From NCBI GenBank assembly GCA_947167315.1, contig CAMVHP010000017.1, forward strand, positions 1 through 17,524: a DNA stretch of 17,524 bases, read 5' to 3'. The position numbers were made by a program, and so were the translations under genes. Position 1 is the stretch's first letter; every line of letters begins with the position of its first letter. The notes under the pieces were generated by a model. It ran no database searches. It worked only from the letters and a program-made list of their open reading frames with translations, and had not been told where the DNA came from. This DNA comes from RGIG8782 sp017475895. GTDB lineage: Bacteria; Pseudomonadota; Alphaproteobacteria; Rickettsiales; UBA1997. Shown piece by piece: positions 1 through 7,149 of this stretch.

Positions 1-1
1 A

Positions 2-703
2 AGTGGAATTTTAGCTTTTGTTATGTCCGCCTGTGCTGTTATTTACGGTTTTGATACCATCTTGATGTCAAATGAAAGGTCAGCAAATGTCGGTAATGTT
101 GAGTTTAACGGAAATGTGGTAAATCATCAGTGGAGTAAATCATTTGAGTTTGAAAAAAGTATCAATTCATTTTTTAAAAAATATCTCCTAAAAAACCTGA
201 CTTATATATCGTTTCTGCGACCCCTTTATGAAATAAATATTGTGAAATTATTTTCAAAACTGAAACAATATCATAATGTATTTAGAAGTTGTAATAAAAA
301 TTTCAAAATAAATAATAGAATTGAAAATTGGTGTTGTGAATGCGATAAATGTAGATTTATATTTTTGATGTTGGCCGTATTTTTAACAAAGAATGAATTG
401 GTAAAAATTTTTGGTAAAGATCTACTTAATGACGAGGAACAGTTGCAGGGTTTTATGGAGTTGTGTGGTTTGGATGGTCATAAACCTTTTGATTGTGTTG
501 GTGAAGTGAAAGAGTGTGTTTTTGCCATTTTAAAGGTAGATGATAGTTTTAAAAACGATTATGTCGTAAAAAAATTACAACCACTGCTTGAAGATGTTGA
601 TGTGAATGAAATCAAAAAGGATTTATTTTCGTTAGGCGATGAGCATCTACTGAGCGAAGATTTAATTAAAGCATTAACAAATTATATTAATAAACAGGAC
701 TAG
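2..703 (+). CDS. murL: UDP-MurNAc-L-Ala-L-Glu epimerase (MurL), C-terminal part
   Basis: The reading frame is open from the first bases of the window, so the gene begins upstream and only about the last 233 residues are present; the ATG at 23 is internal. Recognisable family blocks are GFDTILMSNERSAN near the left edge, then VNHQWSKSFEFE, and the cysteine-rich WCCECDKCRFIFLMLA about residues 103-118 of the part after that ATG. In the family (characterised in Xanthomonas) MurL inverts the terminal L-Glu of UDP-MurNAc-L-Ala-L-Glu to D-Glu in an ATP-dependent reaction, working with a MurD variant that adds L-Glu, and so replaces glutamate racemase MurI. It acts in the cytoplasm in peptidoglycan precursor synthesis. 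The next gene starts 2 bases after the stop, so the two are probably cotranscribed. Recognition is from remembered motifs, not an alignment. The protein is too incomplete to judge its N-terminal domain. Confidence 0.8.
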   Translation, partial: SGILAFVMSACAVIYGFDTILMSNERSANVGNVEFNGNVVNHQWSKSFEFEKSINSFFKKYLLKNLTYISFLRPLYEINIVKLFSKLKQYHNVFRSCNKNFKINNRIENWCCECDKCRFIFLMLAVFLTKNELVKIFGKDLLNDEEQLQGFMELCGLDGHKPFDCVGEVKECVFAILKVDDSFKNDYVVKKLQPLLEDVDVNEIKKDLFSLGDEHLLSEDLIKALTNYINKQD

Positions 704-705
704 CT

Positions 706-1572
706 ATGGAGCTTGAAAACAAAAGAGTAAGTAAATTGTTAAAATTACCGGTTTACTTTACGGTTATATTAATAGTTGCCAAATTTTTGGTGTATCTAAA
801 GAGTGGGTCGATAGCTATATTTTCGTTGTTTACGGATTCTTTTTTTGACTTTATAGGGTCCGCCATGTCTCTGGTTGCCTACAGGTATTCCATTAGGGAA
901 AAAACGGAGAAATATCAGTATGGTTTCTATGGAATAATTGATGTTGTTACCATTTTAATATCTGTTTTTATAATGATAACCGTATTTTTTATATATTATG
1001 AAGCACTTTATAATATTATAACAAAAAGACAACTGGTATATGATGGTTACGCTATTTTTGTTATGTTTATATCGACGATTATATCGTTTTTATTATCTTT
1101 TATACTACAAATTGCCTATGATAAGACTAAGTTATTGATAATAAAAACCGAAATAGCACATTATAGAGCTGATGCCTTTACAAATGGTGGTGTTCTGGTT
1201 TCAATATTAATTTGTAGATTTGTGTATAATAGTTTTTTGATTGATCCGGTAATTGCTATGATTATGGGTTATTATGTGGCAAAACCTGCTTTTGAAGTAT
1301 TTTTTGATGCCATGAATAATATTTTATCGAAGGAAATTGATGATGAAATAAAAAATAAAATTGTAAAGGTGATTGAGAAAAATAAAAATATTGTTGGCTA
1401 TCATAATTTTAAAACAAGAAAATCCGGCGAAAGAATTTTTATTCAGTTGTACTTAGAGATAAATAAAGACTTGTCCTTTGCTCTGGCTCATGAAATAGTT
1501 GAAAATACTGAGAATATTGTTGAAAATTTAATAGAAAATTGCGAAATAATAATTCATGCCTGCCCCAGATAA
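706..1572 (+). CDS. Cation diffusion facilitator family transporter
   Basis: A 288-residue inner-membrane metal/proton antiporter, of normal family length (about 290-300). The metal-site motifs are intact: TDSFFD in TM2 gives D44 and D48, and AHYRAD in TM5 gives H152 and D156, the DxxxD/HxxxD pattern of Zn/Fe/Mn exporters. Hydrophobic segments lie near residues 15-30, 35-58, 78-103, 115-137, 160-175 and 178-195. The soluble C-terminal domain (about 205-288) ends in a HACPR tail and carries the usual beta-alpha-beta fold residues such as GYHNFKTRKSGERIFIQLYL. A good Shine-Dalgarno, AGGA at 696-699, sits 6 bases before the ATG inside the end of murL, indicating translational coupling to it. Substrate (Fe, Zn or Mn) cannot be decided from sequence. 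Confidence 0.92.
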   Translation: MELENKRVSKLLKLPVYFTVILIVAKFLVYLKSGSIAIFSLFTDSFFDFIGSAMSLVAYRYSIREKTEKYQYGFYGIIDVVTILISVFIMITVFFIYYEALYNIITKRQLVYDGYAIFVMFISTIISFLLSFILQIAYDKTKLLIIKTEIAHYRADAFTNGGVLVSILICRFVYNSFLIDPVIAMIMGYYVAKPAFEVFFDAMNNILSKEIDDEIKNKIVKVIEKNKNIVGYHNFKTRKSGERIFIQLYLEINKDLSFALAHEIVENTENIVENLIENCEIIIHACPR

Positions 1573-1575
1573 AAT

Positions 1576-1592
1576 TTATACATAATGTATAA
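1576..1592 (+). terminator. AT-rich inverted repeat after the CDF gene
   Basis: TTATACA and TGTATAA (7-bp perfect arms, 3-base loop) lie just after the transporter stop codon. There is no GC-rich stem and no clear T-run, so terminator function is only a possibility; the arms could also be an operator. Confidence 0.3.
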
Positions 1593-1697
1593 TTGTCCTA
1601 AATCGATACAATAAATATTATAAAACATCTTAATAGTAGCGTAATTATTAAGTTTTTGATACTGTATTTGTATATTTATAACATATAATGTATTATA

Positions 1698-1725
1698 TTG
1701 ATACAATATTATTGTTGAGTATAAT
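1698..1725 (+). promoter_or_regulatory. Sigma70-type promoter of the cysteine-rich peptide gene
   Basis: TTGATA at 1698-1703, a 16-base spacer, then a perfect TATAAT at 1720-1725. A start of transcription near 1732 would give a leader of about 29 bases containing the AGGAG ribosome binding site. The next gene in the same direction has its own promoter, so this peptide gene looks like an independent unit. Confidence 0.65.
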
Positions 1726-1760
1726 CAGAATACGTGGATAGACCAACAGGAGCCGGTAAC

Positions 1761-1994
1761 ATGAAGAAGATTAAACTTGCCTTAATATTGTTTACTTTTG
1801 CGGCATTGTGTCCGGTGAATTTTGATTTTTTAAGAGATCATTTATACATCGACCATAGAGGTGTTGGACCACTTGATACTAAACTATTTTGGAATGAGAC
1901 CTACGCCATGGAAGTGGTGGGTTGTGACTGCGGTGATGTAGGCGGGAATAGATGTGTGTCTTGTGAATATACTCTTCGTTCCGCTGACTGTTGA
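1761..1994 (+). CDS. Small secreted-looking cysteine-rich peptide, unknown function
   Basis: A 77-codon gene. The frame is open further upstream (an in-frame start at 1734 would give 86 residues), but I choose ATG 1761 because a strong Shine-Dalgarno AGGAG (1748-1752) lies 8 bases before it and the promoter at 1698-1725 fits this start. The N-terminus MKKIKLALILFTFAALC is a short charged stretch followed by a hydrophobic core, typical of a Sec signal; FAALC at 13-17 is a poor lipobox, so a lipoprotein is possible but not favoured. The C-terminal quarter holds five cysteines (C55, C57, C65, C68, C77) with spacing CxC-x7-CxxC-x8-C in a glycine-rich context, suggesting disulfides or metal binding. 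I do not recognise a family. It could be a secreted peptide, a toxin-like or bacteriocin-like product, or the remains of a longer gene; strong initiation signals argue for an expressed gene. Confidence 0.6.
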   Translation: MKKIKLALILFTFAALCPVNFDFLRDHLYIDHRGVGPLDTKLFWNETYAMEVVGCDCGDVGGNRCVSCEYTLRSADC

Positions 1995-2027
1995 TTTTTA
2001 TTAAATTCTTTGTGAGTCTATTTTTTA

Positions 2028-2056
2028 TTTACATTTAAAATAACGGATGTTATAAT
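2028..2056 (+). promoter_or_regulatory. Promoter of the nitronate monooxygenase gene
   Basis: TTTACA at 2028-2033, a 17-base spacer and a perfect TATAAT at 2051-2056, ending 28 bases before the ATG at 2085. It separates this gene from the preceding peptide gene. Confidence 0.6.
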
Positions 2057-2084
2057 AATGAAAGCAAGTTTTCATTTTATGTAG

Positions 2085-3488
2085 ATGATATTAAAAAATT
2101 TGAAAGAAGTTGTTATAAATAATAGAAGTTTTTTGCCAATATTCGAAGGTGGTAAAGGTATAGGTGTATCAACGGGAATTACCGCTGGAAATTTTGCTTT
2201 AAGTGGTGCAATAGGAACATTTTCTGGTGTTAATCCAGATATAATAAACCCAAACGGTGAAATTATAAGATTAGTGGTAAACGCCAAGAGTAGAATTGAA
2301 AGAAATATAGAGATGGTGCAGAAATCCATAAAAGGCATAATATCACAGGCAAAAATAGCCAGAGACATTTGCGGAGATAAGTTGGGTAGAATACATATGA
2401 ATGTTCTGTGGGAGATGGGTAGAACGGAATATATTCTGGAAGAAGCATTATCAAAGACTAAGGGTTTAATTCAGGGTATAGTGTGTGGTGCTGGATTGCC
2501 CTATAAACTTGGTGATATTTGTGCTAAATACAAGGTAAATTATTTCCCAATAGTTTCCTCCATGAGGGCTTTTAAGGTGTTGTGGAAGAAAAGTTACCAA
2601 AGAACTATGGAATGGTTAGGTGGCGTGGTTTATGAATGTCCATGGCGAGCAGGTGGACATAATGGATTATCAAATAACGAAGATCCATTTATGAAGGGAA
2701 ACACATACGAGAGAGTACGTGAGCTAAGAAAATTTATGAATGAGGCTAATTTAAAACACTTGCCCATAATTGTTGCTGGTGGTGTGTGGAATCTGAAGGA
2801 ATATGAAAACTTTTTAGATAATGAAGAAATAGGTAATGTTGCTTTTCAATTTGGTACGAGACCAATGTTAACAAAGGAGAGCCCCATTTCGGATAGATGG
2901 AAGAAGACATTATTGAATCTTGATGAAAATGATATAAAAACAAATAAATTTAGTCCAACCGGTTTTTGGTCGTCAGCCATAAATAATAAATTACTACAGG
3001 AATTATTTGACAGAAGCAGTAGACAGGTTGAATTTAGTGTTGAAAAAAACGATGTTTTTGATTTAAAACTTGAATCCGCTGGTGTTTTTGTTAAAAGTGA
3101 TGACTATAACAAAATAAAAAAATGGCTGGATGATGGCTTTGACAAAATTGTAAAAACACCAGATAATACTTTGTTGTTTATTACAAAAGATAAATTTAAG
3201 GAATTGCAAAAGGATGCCAGCGAATGTTATGGCTGTTTAAGCCGATGTCAATTTAGTTGCTGGTGCCAAAGTGATGAAGCTAAAAATCACAATACAGGCG
3301 TTGTTTGTGATTTTAGAAAATTTTGTATTCAAAAGGCACTACAGAATGCTAAAAATGATGAAAATGTAGAAAAACAGTTGTTTTTTGCCGGAAGCGAAGC
3401 CTACAGATTTAAAACAGATCCGATGTATAAAAATGGCTTTATACCAACCATAAAGGAATTAATTTCGGCAATAATGGAAGGCAGATAA
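2085..3488 (+). CDS. Nitronate monooxygenase / 2-nitropropane dioxygenase-type FMN oxidoreductase, long form
   Basis: A 467-residue TIM-barrel flavoprotein. Family blocks: GGKGIGVSTGITAGNFALSG (residues 22-41, start of barrel, phosphate-binding glycines), ECPWRAGGHNG with H192 in the position of the usual catalytic histidine, PIIVAGGVWN (228-236, FMN phosphate loop) and QFGTRPMLTKES (255-266). Such enzymes oxidise alkyl nitronates or act as NAD(P)H-dependent flavin oxidoreductases; the physiological substrate is usually unknown. The protein is longer than the classic form of about 320-350 residues; the extra C-terminal region (about 325-467) contains a cysteine cluster C381, C384, C388, C392, C394 and later C408 and C414. 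The start at 2085 is the first ATG in frame and follows its promoter; no strong ribosome binding site is visible. A soluble cytoplasmic protein, apparently monocistronic. Confidence 0.88.
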   Translation: MILKNLKEVVINNRSFLPIFEGGKGIGVSTGITAGNFALSGAIGTFSGVNPDIINPNGEIIRLVVNAKSRIERNIEMVQKSIKGIISQAKIARDICGDKLGRIHMNVLWEMGRTEYILEEALSKTKGLIQGIVCGAGLPYKLGDICAKYKVNYFPIVSSMRAFKVLWKKSYQRTMEWLGGVVYECPWRAGGHNGLSNNEDPFMKGNTYERVRELRKFMNEANLKHLPIIVAGGVWNLKEYENFLDNEEIGNVAFQFGTRPMLTKESPISDRWKKTLLNLDENDIKTNKFSPTGFWSSAINNKLLQELFDRSSRQVEFSVEKNDVFDLKLESAGVFVKSDDYNKIKKWLDDGFDKIVKTPDNTLLFITKDKFKELQKDASECYGCLSRCQFSCWCQSDEAKNHNTGVVCDFRKFCIQKALQNAKNDENVEKQLFFAGSEAYRFKTDPMYKNGFIPTIKELISAIMEGR

Positions 3489-3515
3489 AGATAAATAATC
3501 TAGAAAGTAAATAAT

Positions 3516-3587
3516 TGTAGGTAATGGCTATTACTCGTATTTTGGTGCAACTATAGTCAGAGGCAACTACACGGCTGAACCGCTACA
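3516..3587. other. GC-richer island: possible structured RNA or coding relic
   Basis: About 75 bases with clearly higher GC than the flanks. It can fold as a closing stem TGTAG/CTACA (3516-3520 with 3583-3587), a perfect hairpin GTAAT-GGCT-ATTAC (3521-3534), and CGG-CTGAA-CCG near 3572-3582. It also holds the direct repeat GCAACTA (3547 and 3563). Read as protein on the plus strand, the frame from 3511 to 3594 gives a plausible sequence containing GNGYYSYFGATIVRG but has no usual start codon. I cannot tell whether it is RNA, the end of a decayed gene, or chance. Confidence 0.3.
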
Positions 3588-3621
3588 TTTATAAAGAATC
3601 ATAATAATGAAAATTAAGTGA

Positions 3622-3698
3622 TGGTGGAGACAATGGGATTCGAACCCACGACCGCCTGCGTGCAAAGCAGATGCTCTAGCCAACTGAGCTATGTCCCC
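3622..3698 (-). tRNA. tRNA-Ala(UGC)
   Basis: Full cloverleaf on the minus strand with encoded CCA (3622-3624). The acceptor stem GGGGACA pairs with TGTCTCC and includes the G3:U70 wobble pair that specifies alanine. The D arm is GCTC...GAGC, the anticodon loop TTTGCAC carries TGC, and the T arm has GGGTTCGAATCCC. Mature gene without CCA is 3625-3698. Its promoter abuts the 5' end. Confidence 0.97.
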
Positions 3699-3704
3699 AC
3701 AGTG

Positions 3705-3733
3705 ATTATAATTAGTTATAAAATAAAAATCAA
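3705..3733 (-). promoter_or_regulatory. Promoter of tRNA-Ala
   Basis: On the minus strand: TTGATT (3733-3728), a 17-base spacer, and perfect TATAAT (3710-3705). The predicted transcription start falls at or within a few bases of the mature 5' end (3698), so little or no 5' leader is expected. Confidence 0.7.
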
Positions 3734-3739
3734 TAGTTT

Positions 3740-4002
3740 TTTAAAAATATTTTTGATGAATAAACGATAAACATCAGTAATTTAATAATACCCATGTTAA
3801 ATATGAGAATATTTATTTAAGTGGTAAATGTTTTTGGTACAATTATCACTGGTGTTTTATTATAATAATTGTTATACATATAGGATCAAGTAACGACTTT
3901 TATATAACACAAAAGTAATAACAAATGAAAAATCTGCTATACTGTCAATGGCTAGCGTGCTTTGTGTTGTGTTTATTTAATTAAATAAATATCATTTTTT
4001 TC
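3740..4002. other. Intergenic region between the two tRNA genes
   Basis: About 260 AT-rich bases without a convincing gene. It contains a perfect 18-base palindrome (TTTATTTAATTAAATAAA, 3972-3989) and a tiny 19-codon frame at 3925-3984 whose product, MKNLLYCQWLACFVLCLFN, is hydrophobic but lacks a ribosome binding site. Nothing else can be supported. Confidence 0.5.
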
Positions 4003-4031
4003 TTGACATTTTGAAAAACAATACTTATAAT
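4003..4031 (+). promoter_or_regulatory. Consensus promoter of tRNA-Asn
   Basis: Perfect sigma70 hexamers, TTGACA at 4003-4008 and TATAAT at 4026-4031, with the optimal 17-base spacer, followed 12 bases later by the tRNA 5' end. The AT-rich stretch before the -35 box could act as an UP element. Confidence 0.9.
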
Positions 4032-4043
4032 TACTTCAGTTGT

Positions 4044-4118
4044 TCCACAATAGCTCAGTGGTAGAGCAATCGGCTGTTAACCGATCGGTCGTAGGTTCGA
4101 GCCCTACTTGTGGAGCCA
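4044..4118 (+). tRNA. tRNA-Asn(GUU)
   Basis: Complete cloverleaf with encoded CCA (4116-4118). Acceptor TCCACAA pairs with TTGTGGA, discriminator G, D arm GCTC...GAGC, anticodon stem ATCGG/CCGAT around loop CTGTTAA with anticodon GTT, T arm with GTAGG TTCGAGC CCTAC. It is transcribed toward the convergent dioxygenase gene, which ends about 100 bases further on. Confidence 0.97.
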
Positions 4119-4216
4119 CTACCTTTAAGTTATTCTTTATATCTTGTTAGTTTACCTATTTTTGTTCGCTAATTCTGTTAACTTGTTAAGAGTAAAAGTA
4201 TGTTTATTTATATTAG

Positions 4217-4891
4217 CTAAAATCTTTTGTATTGATGTATTCCATCCATAACAATGTTGAACGTGGCAACTTTGCCTTTTGTTATATCATTTCTATCAAC
4301 ATATTGCATGGTTGCTGTTAGTCTTTTTCTATCATTTTCTGGGTACGTCAGGTATATTGGATCAGAGCCATTTCTAAAATGACCTTCAAAATATAATTCC
4401 GTTTCAATTATTCCAAATTTTTTATGGCTTATTATAACATTTATATGCGGAGCCCTATCATCATAATAACCTGGAAAAATTGTAACAAATTCATATTGTC
4501 CCATATTGTTTGTGATTGACTGTCCGGACATGATAAAATTTTTGTCAAAATACTTACTGTTATTATTTAATAGACTATGATATTTTCCGGATGCGTTTGT
4601 CTGCCATATTTTTACTATAGCACCTTCTATAGGTATCTTAAAAGCATCTATAACGGTTCCTTTTATGTATAACGGTTCACCTATGGCTACCTCAAAGGAA
4701 CCTGTTTTTCTTGTAAGATTATTATTTTTATTAAATGTTTTTGGTTTTGATAGGTTATCCACTATTAAAGCACTAGGTGTTTGCTCCAACGGGTTAAAAA
4801 CATCAATTTTATAGTCAATGTTACTTTTGGTGTTTTCTGTGGCAAAACCATTTGACAAAAATAAAACCAATAAAACTAATAATTTAAACAT
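4217..4891 (-). CDS. Secreted intradiol (protocatechuate 3,4-) dioxygenase-like protein
   Basis: The frame could begin at 4930 (237 residues), but I prefer ATG 4891 (224 residues) because MFKLLVLLVLFLSNGFATEN is then a clean Sec signal peptide; neither start has a strong ribosome binding site. The mature protein has the intradiol dioxygenase beta-sandwich blocks: GEPLYIKGTVID, PIEGAIVKIWQTNASGKYH, and GQYEFVTIFPGYYDDRAPHIN. In the enzyme family two Tyr and two His bind non-heme Fe(III). Here a Tyr is available in GKYH and in PGYY and the first His in APHI is present, but the second His of the HxH pair is Asn (codon 4439-4441). Catalysis is therefore doubtful, and the role in the periplasm is unknown. 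It starts shortly after valS on the same strand and may be cotranscribed with it. Confidence 0.8.
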   Translation of the reverse strand: MFKLLVLLVLFLSNGFATENTKSNIDYKIDVFNPLEQTPSALIVDNLSKPKTFNKNNNLTRKTGSFEVAIGEPLYIKGTVIDAFKIPIEGAIVKIWQTNASGKYHSLLNNNSKYFDKNFIMSGQSITNNMGQYEFVTIFPGYYDDRAPHINVIISHKKFGIIETELYFEGHFRNGSDPIYLTYPENDRKRLTATMQYVDRNDITKGKVATFNIVMDGIHQYKRF

Positions 4892-4956
4892 TTTAACGTT
4901 TTTGTATACTGTTGCTAATATAATACACAATTATTATTTTTCAATAAATCAGTGGA

Positions 4957-7149
4957 TTACTCAATAAATATCTTATAATCACTACTATTAATTAACTTTA
5001 TATTTTTAACATTACAAACATTTTTTAAATCCGAAAGACATAACGAAATGTCAACATCTGTATTTATTGTTAACAGTTCAATCATTTCCTTTATGGAAAT
5101 ATTTCTTTCGGATTTATATTTTCTAACATCTGCAACAACATTTAAAATTACGTCTCCGATTTGTTTTACATTATTGTTTTCCACAAGATCATCGGTTTTT
5201 ACCCAATTACCTCTTGAGGATATTGATTTTACAGAATTAAATTCATCTTCATAAACACACGAATATATTTCGTCACAAATTGATGGCACAAATGGAGCAA
5301 ATAATTTCAATATAGCATTGAATACATAATAAATTGTTCTTATGGCACTCTGTTGTTTTAAAATGATTTTGTTCTTTTCTTCATCTGACAATGCAGAAAC
5401 ATCAATACCATTATAATTTAAAAATTCTAAACCGTAGGCTCTACCTTTGACTATCTCCAGATAATTGTCGCAAAAATCATTCCAGAAAAAATTTTCGATG
5501 GTGTCTAGTGCTGAGCTGTAGTTGTAGCTTTTGAAATATTCCGTTGTTTCATCCACAACATTTTTAATTTTTGAAATTAGCCATAAATCCATAGCTTCAG
5601 AGATTTTTTTATTTTGTATATCATCCTTTGCTGTGGTGGTTTTTTCAGAAAGATTTTTAAAATTTATTTCAACGAATTTAGCGCTGTTGTACAATTTTGT
5701 GATTAATTTTTGTCCTCTTTTTATAACATCCACGGAATAGGGGGTATCGTTTCCTAATGTGGCGCTTCCGGACCAATATCTAACGGCATCAGCACCAAAT
5801 TCGTCTAAAACTTTTATGGGGTCAACGCCGTTACCTTTGGATTTTGACATTTTTGTTCCGTCGCTGGCTAAACAATAGCCACTTATGAATATATTTTTCC
5901 ATGGTATTTTGTTTTCATGATAATAGGCTTTTGTTAAAGTACAAAAGGCCCAAGTTCTTATGATATCGTGTGCCTGTGGTCTTAGGTCAAAGGGTAAATT
6001 TATAATATTTTTTCTATTTTCATCACAATAAAAGTTATCGTTTATACACTGTGTGGAAAGTTGTGGACTAATTGATGATGTCATCCACGTATCAAAAACA
6101 TCACTTTCACCAATAACCTCATCTGCATTATATCCTTTAGGTAAATCAACGGTCGGATCGACTGGTAAATCTTCAACGGCTGGCAAAATTACTTTACCCT
6201 TTTCACCTTTTCTTTTTGAATACCAGCAGGGAACAGGTACACCAAAAAATCTTTGTCTGGATATGGTCCAATTCCAACTTAGACCATCAATCCAGCTGTG
6301 TATTCTGTTTTTCATCCATTCTGGATGCCAATTTACTTCATCAGCTTTTTTATGTAGTTCATCTTTTATATCTAAAATTTTGATATTCCATTGATTTTTT
6401 ACCAAAATTTCCAGCGGAGATTTTGATCTTTCACCGACCTTTACGTTGTGTATTATTTTTTCTGGTTCTTTGGCAATTTTTCCCTCCTCCTGTAGTATAT
6501 TTAAAATCTCGGTTCTGGCTTTGGTGGTAAAAAGTCCGTCTAATCTATTTTTATATTTATTGGCAATGTCAGGTACATTGTCAAAATACAAGCAACCTTT
6601 TTCATTTATTATAATTTTTAGAGGTAAATTATATTTTTTATATTTTTCTACATCTGCGCCATCACCGAACGTGCAACACATCATCACACCAGTACCTTTG
6701 TCCTTTTCAACACTATCATCAAACATAATAGGAACTTCTACACCAAGTGGAGTTATGGCAATTTTATCTTGATACTTTTCTTTATCATCCGGATGAGCAA
6801 ATATGGCAACACATGCCGGTAAAAGTTCCGGACGGGTGGTCATTACTACCAAATCATCACCGCCCACAATTTTAAACTTTATGTAGTTCATCTGACTTTC
6901 AATTTCCTTATCTTCCGCCTCCGTCTGTGCCAGTGCCGTTTGATCCACCACGTCCCATATTATAGGTTCTTCCTTTCTGTATAATTTATTTTTGTTATAT
7001 AGATCTAAAAATGACATCTGAGATACTTTTCTTGCTACAGGTGAAATGGTTCTGTAGGATAAACTGAAATCGTAGGAGTGACTGATTTTTATGAAATTAT
7101 CCTTCATAAATTGTTCTGCGTTCTGAATTTCTTTATCACAAATTTTCAC
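4957..7149 (-). CDS. valS: Valyl-tRNA synthetase, C-terminal frame of a broken gene
   Basis: A 730-codon frame carrying most of ValRS: the editing domain (TTRPE 104-108, KGTGVMMCCTFGDGAD 151-166), the second half of the class Ia Rossmann fold with KMSKS at 433-437, SWNWTISRQRFFGVPVP (291-307), and the anticodon-binding helical bundle to the end. The sequence resembles the archaeal-like ValRS of Rickettsia. Homology continues upstream of the listed GTG (7149): in the same frame the preceding codons read KEF, matching the family's xEFIKIC, before a TGA. The N-terminal 95 residues are in another frame and about 15 residues between the two are missing, so the gene has suffered an out-of-frame deletion. 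AAAGGAG at 7153-7159 lies only 3 bases before the GTG, so reinitiation is conceivable. ValRS is essential, so either another copy exists, the two pieces assemble, or the assembly has an error. Confidence 0.9.
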   Translation of the reverse strand: MKICDKEIQNAEQFMKDNFIKISHSYDFSLSYRTISPVARKVSQMSFLDLYNKNKLYRKEEPIIWDVVDQTALAQTEAEDKEIESQMNYIKFKIVGGDDLVVMTTRPELLPACVAIFAHPDDKEKYQDKIAITPLGVEVPIMFDDSVEKDKGTGVMMCCTFGDGADVEKYKKYNLPLKIIINEKGCLYFDNVPDIANKYKNRLDGLFTTKARTEILNILQEEGKIAKEPEKIIHNVKVGERSKSPLEILVKNQWNIKILDIKDELHKKADEVNWHPEWMKNRIHSWIDGLSWNWTISRQRFFGVPVPCWYSKRKGEKGKVILPAVEDLPVDPTVDLPKGYNADEVIGESDVFDTWMTSSISPQLSTQCINDNFYCDENRKNIINLPFDLRPQAHDIIRTWAFCTLTKAYYHENKIPWKNIFISGYCLASDGTKMSKSKGNGVDPIKVLDEFGADAVRYWSGSATLGNDTPYSVDVIKRGQKLITKLYNSAKFVEINFKNLSEKTTTAKDDIQNKKISEAMDLWLISKIKNVVDETTEYFKSYNYSSALDTIENFFWNDFCDNYLEIVKGRAYGLEFLNYNGIDVSALSDEEKNKIILKQQSAIRTIYYVFNAILKLFAPFVPSICDEIYSCVYEDEFNSVKSISSRGNWVKTDDLVENNNVKQIGDVILNVVADVRKYKSERNISIKEMIELLTINTDVDISLCLSDLKNVCNVKNIKLINSSDYKIFIE

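Noticed and set aside
1582..1708. Imperfect repetition upstream of the Cys-rich peptide: ATAATGTAT (1582 and 1685) and GATACAATA (1605 and 1700)
   Set aside because: Nine-base matches with different spacing are expected in DNA this AT-rich; there is not enough length to claim duplicated operators.
1734..1760. Upstream in-frame start at 1734 for the Cys-rich peptide
   Set aside because: It lies at the predicted transcription start and the strong AGGAG is correctly placed only for ATG 1761.
4217..4930. Longer start of the dioxygenase-like protein at 4930
   Set aside because: It would place 13 extra residues before a clean signal peptide starting at 4891, and has no better ribosome binding site.
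5048..6772. Several open plus-strand frames of 68-113 codons opposite valS
   Set aside because: They are antisense to a gene with clear ValRS homology along its whole length and have no recognisable domains or initiation signals.
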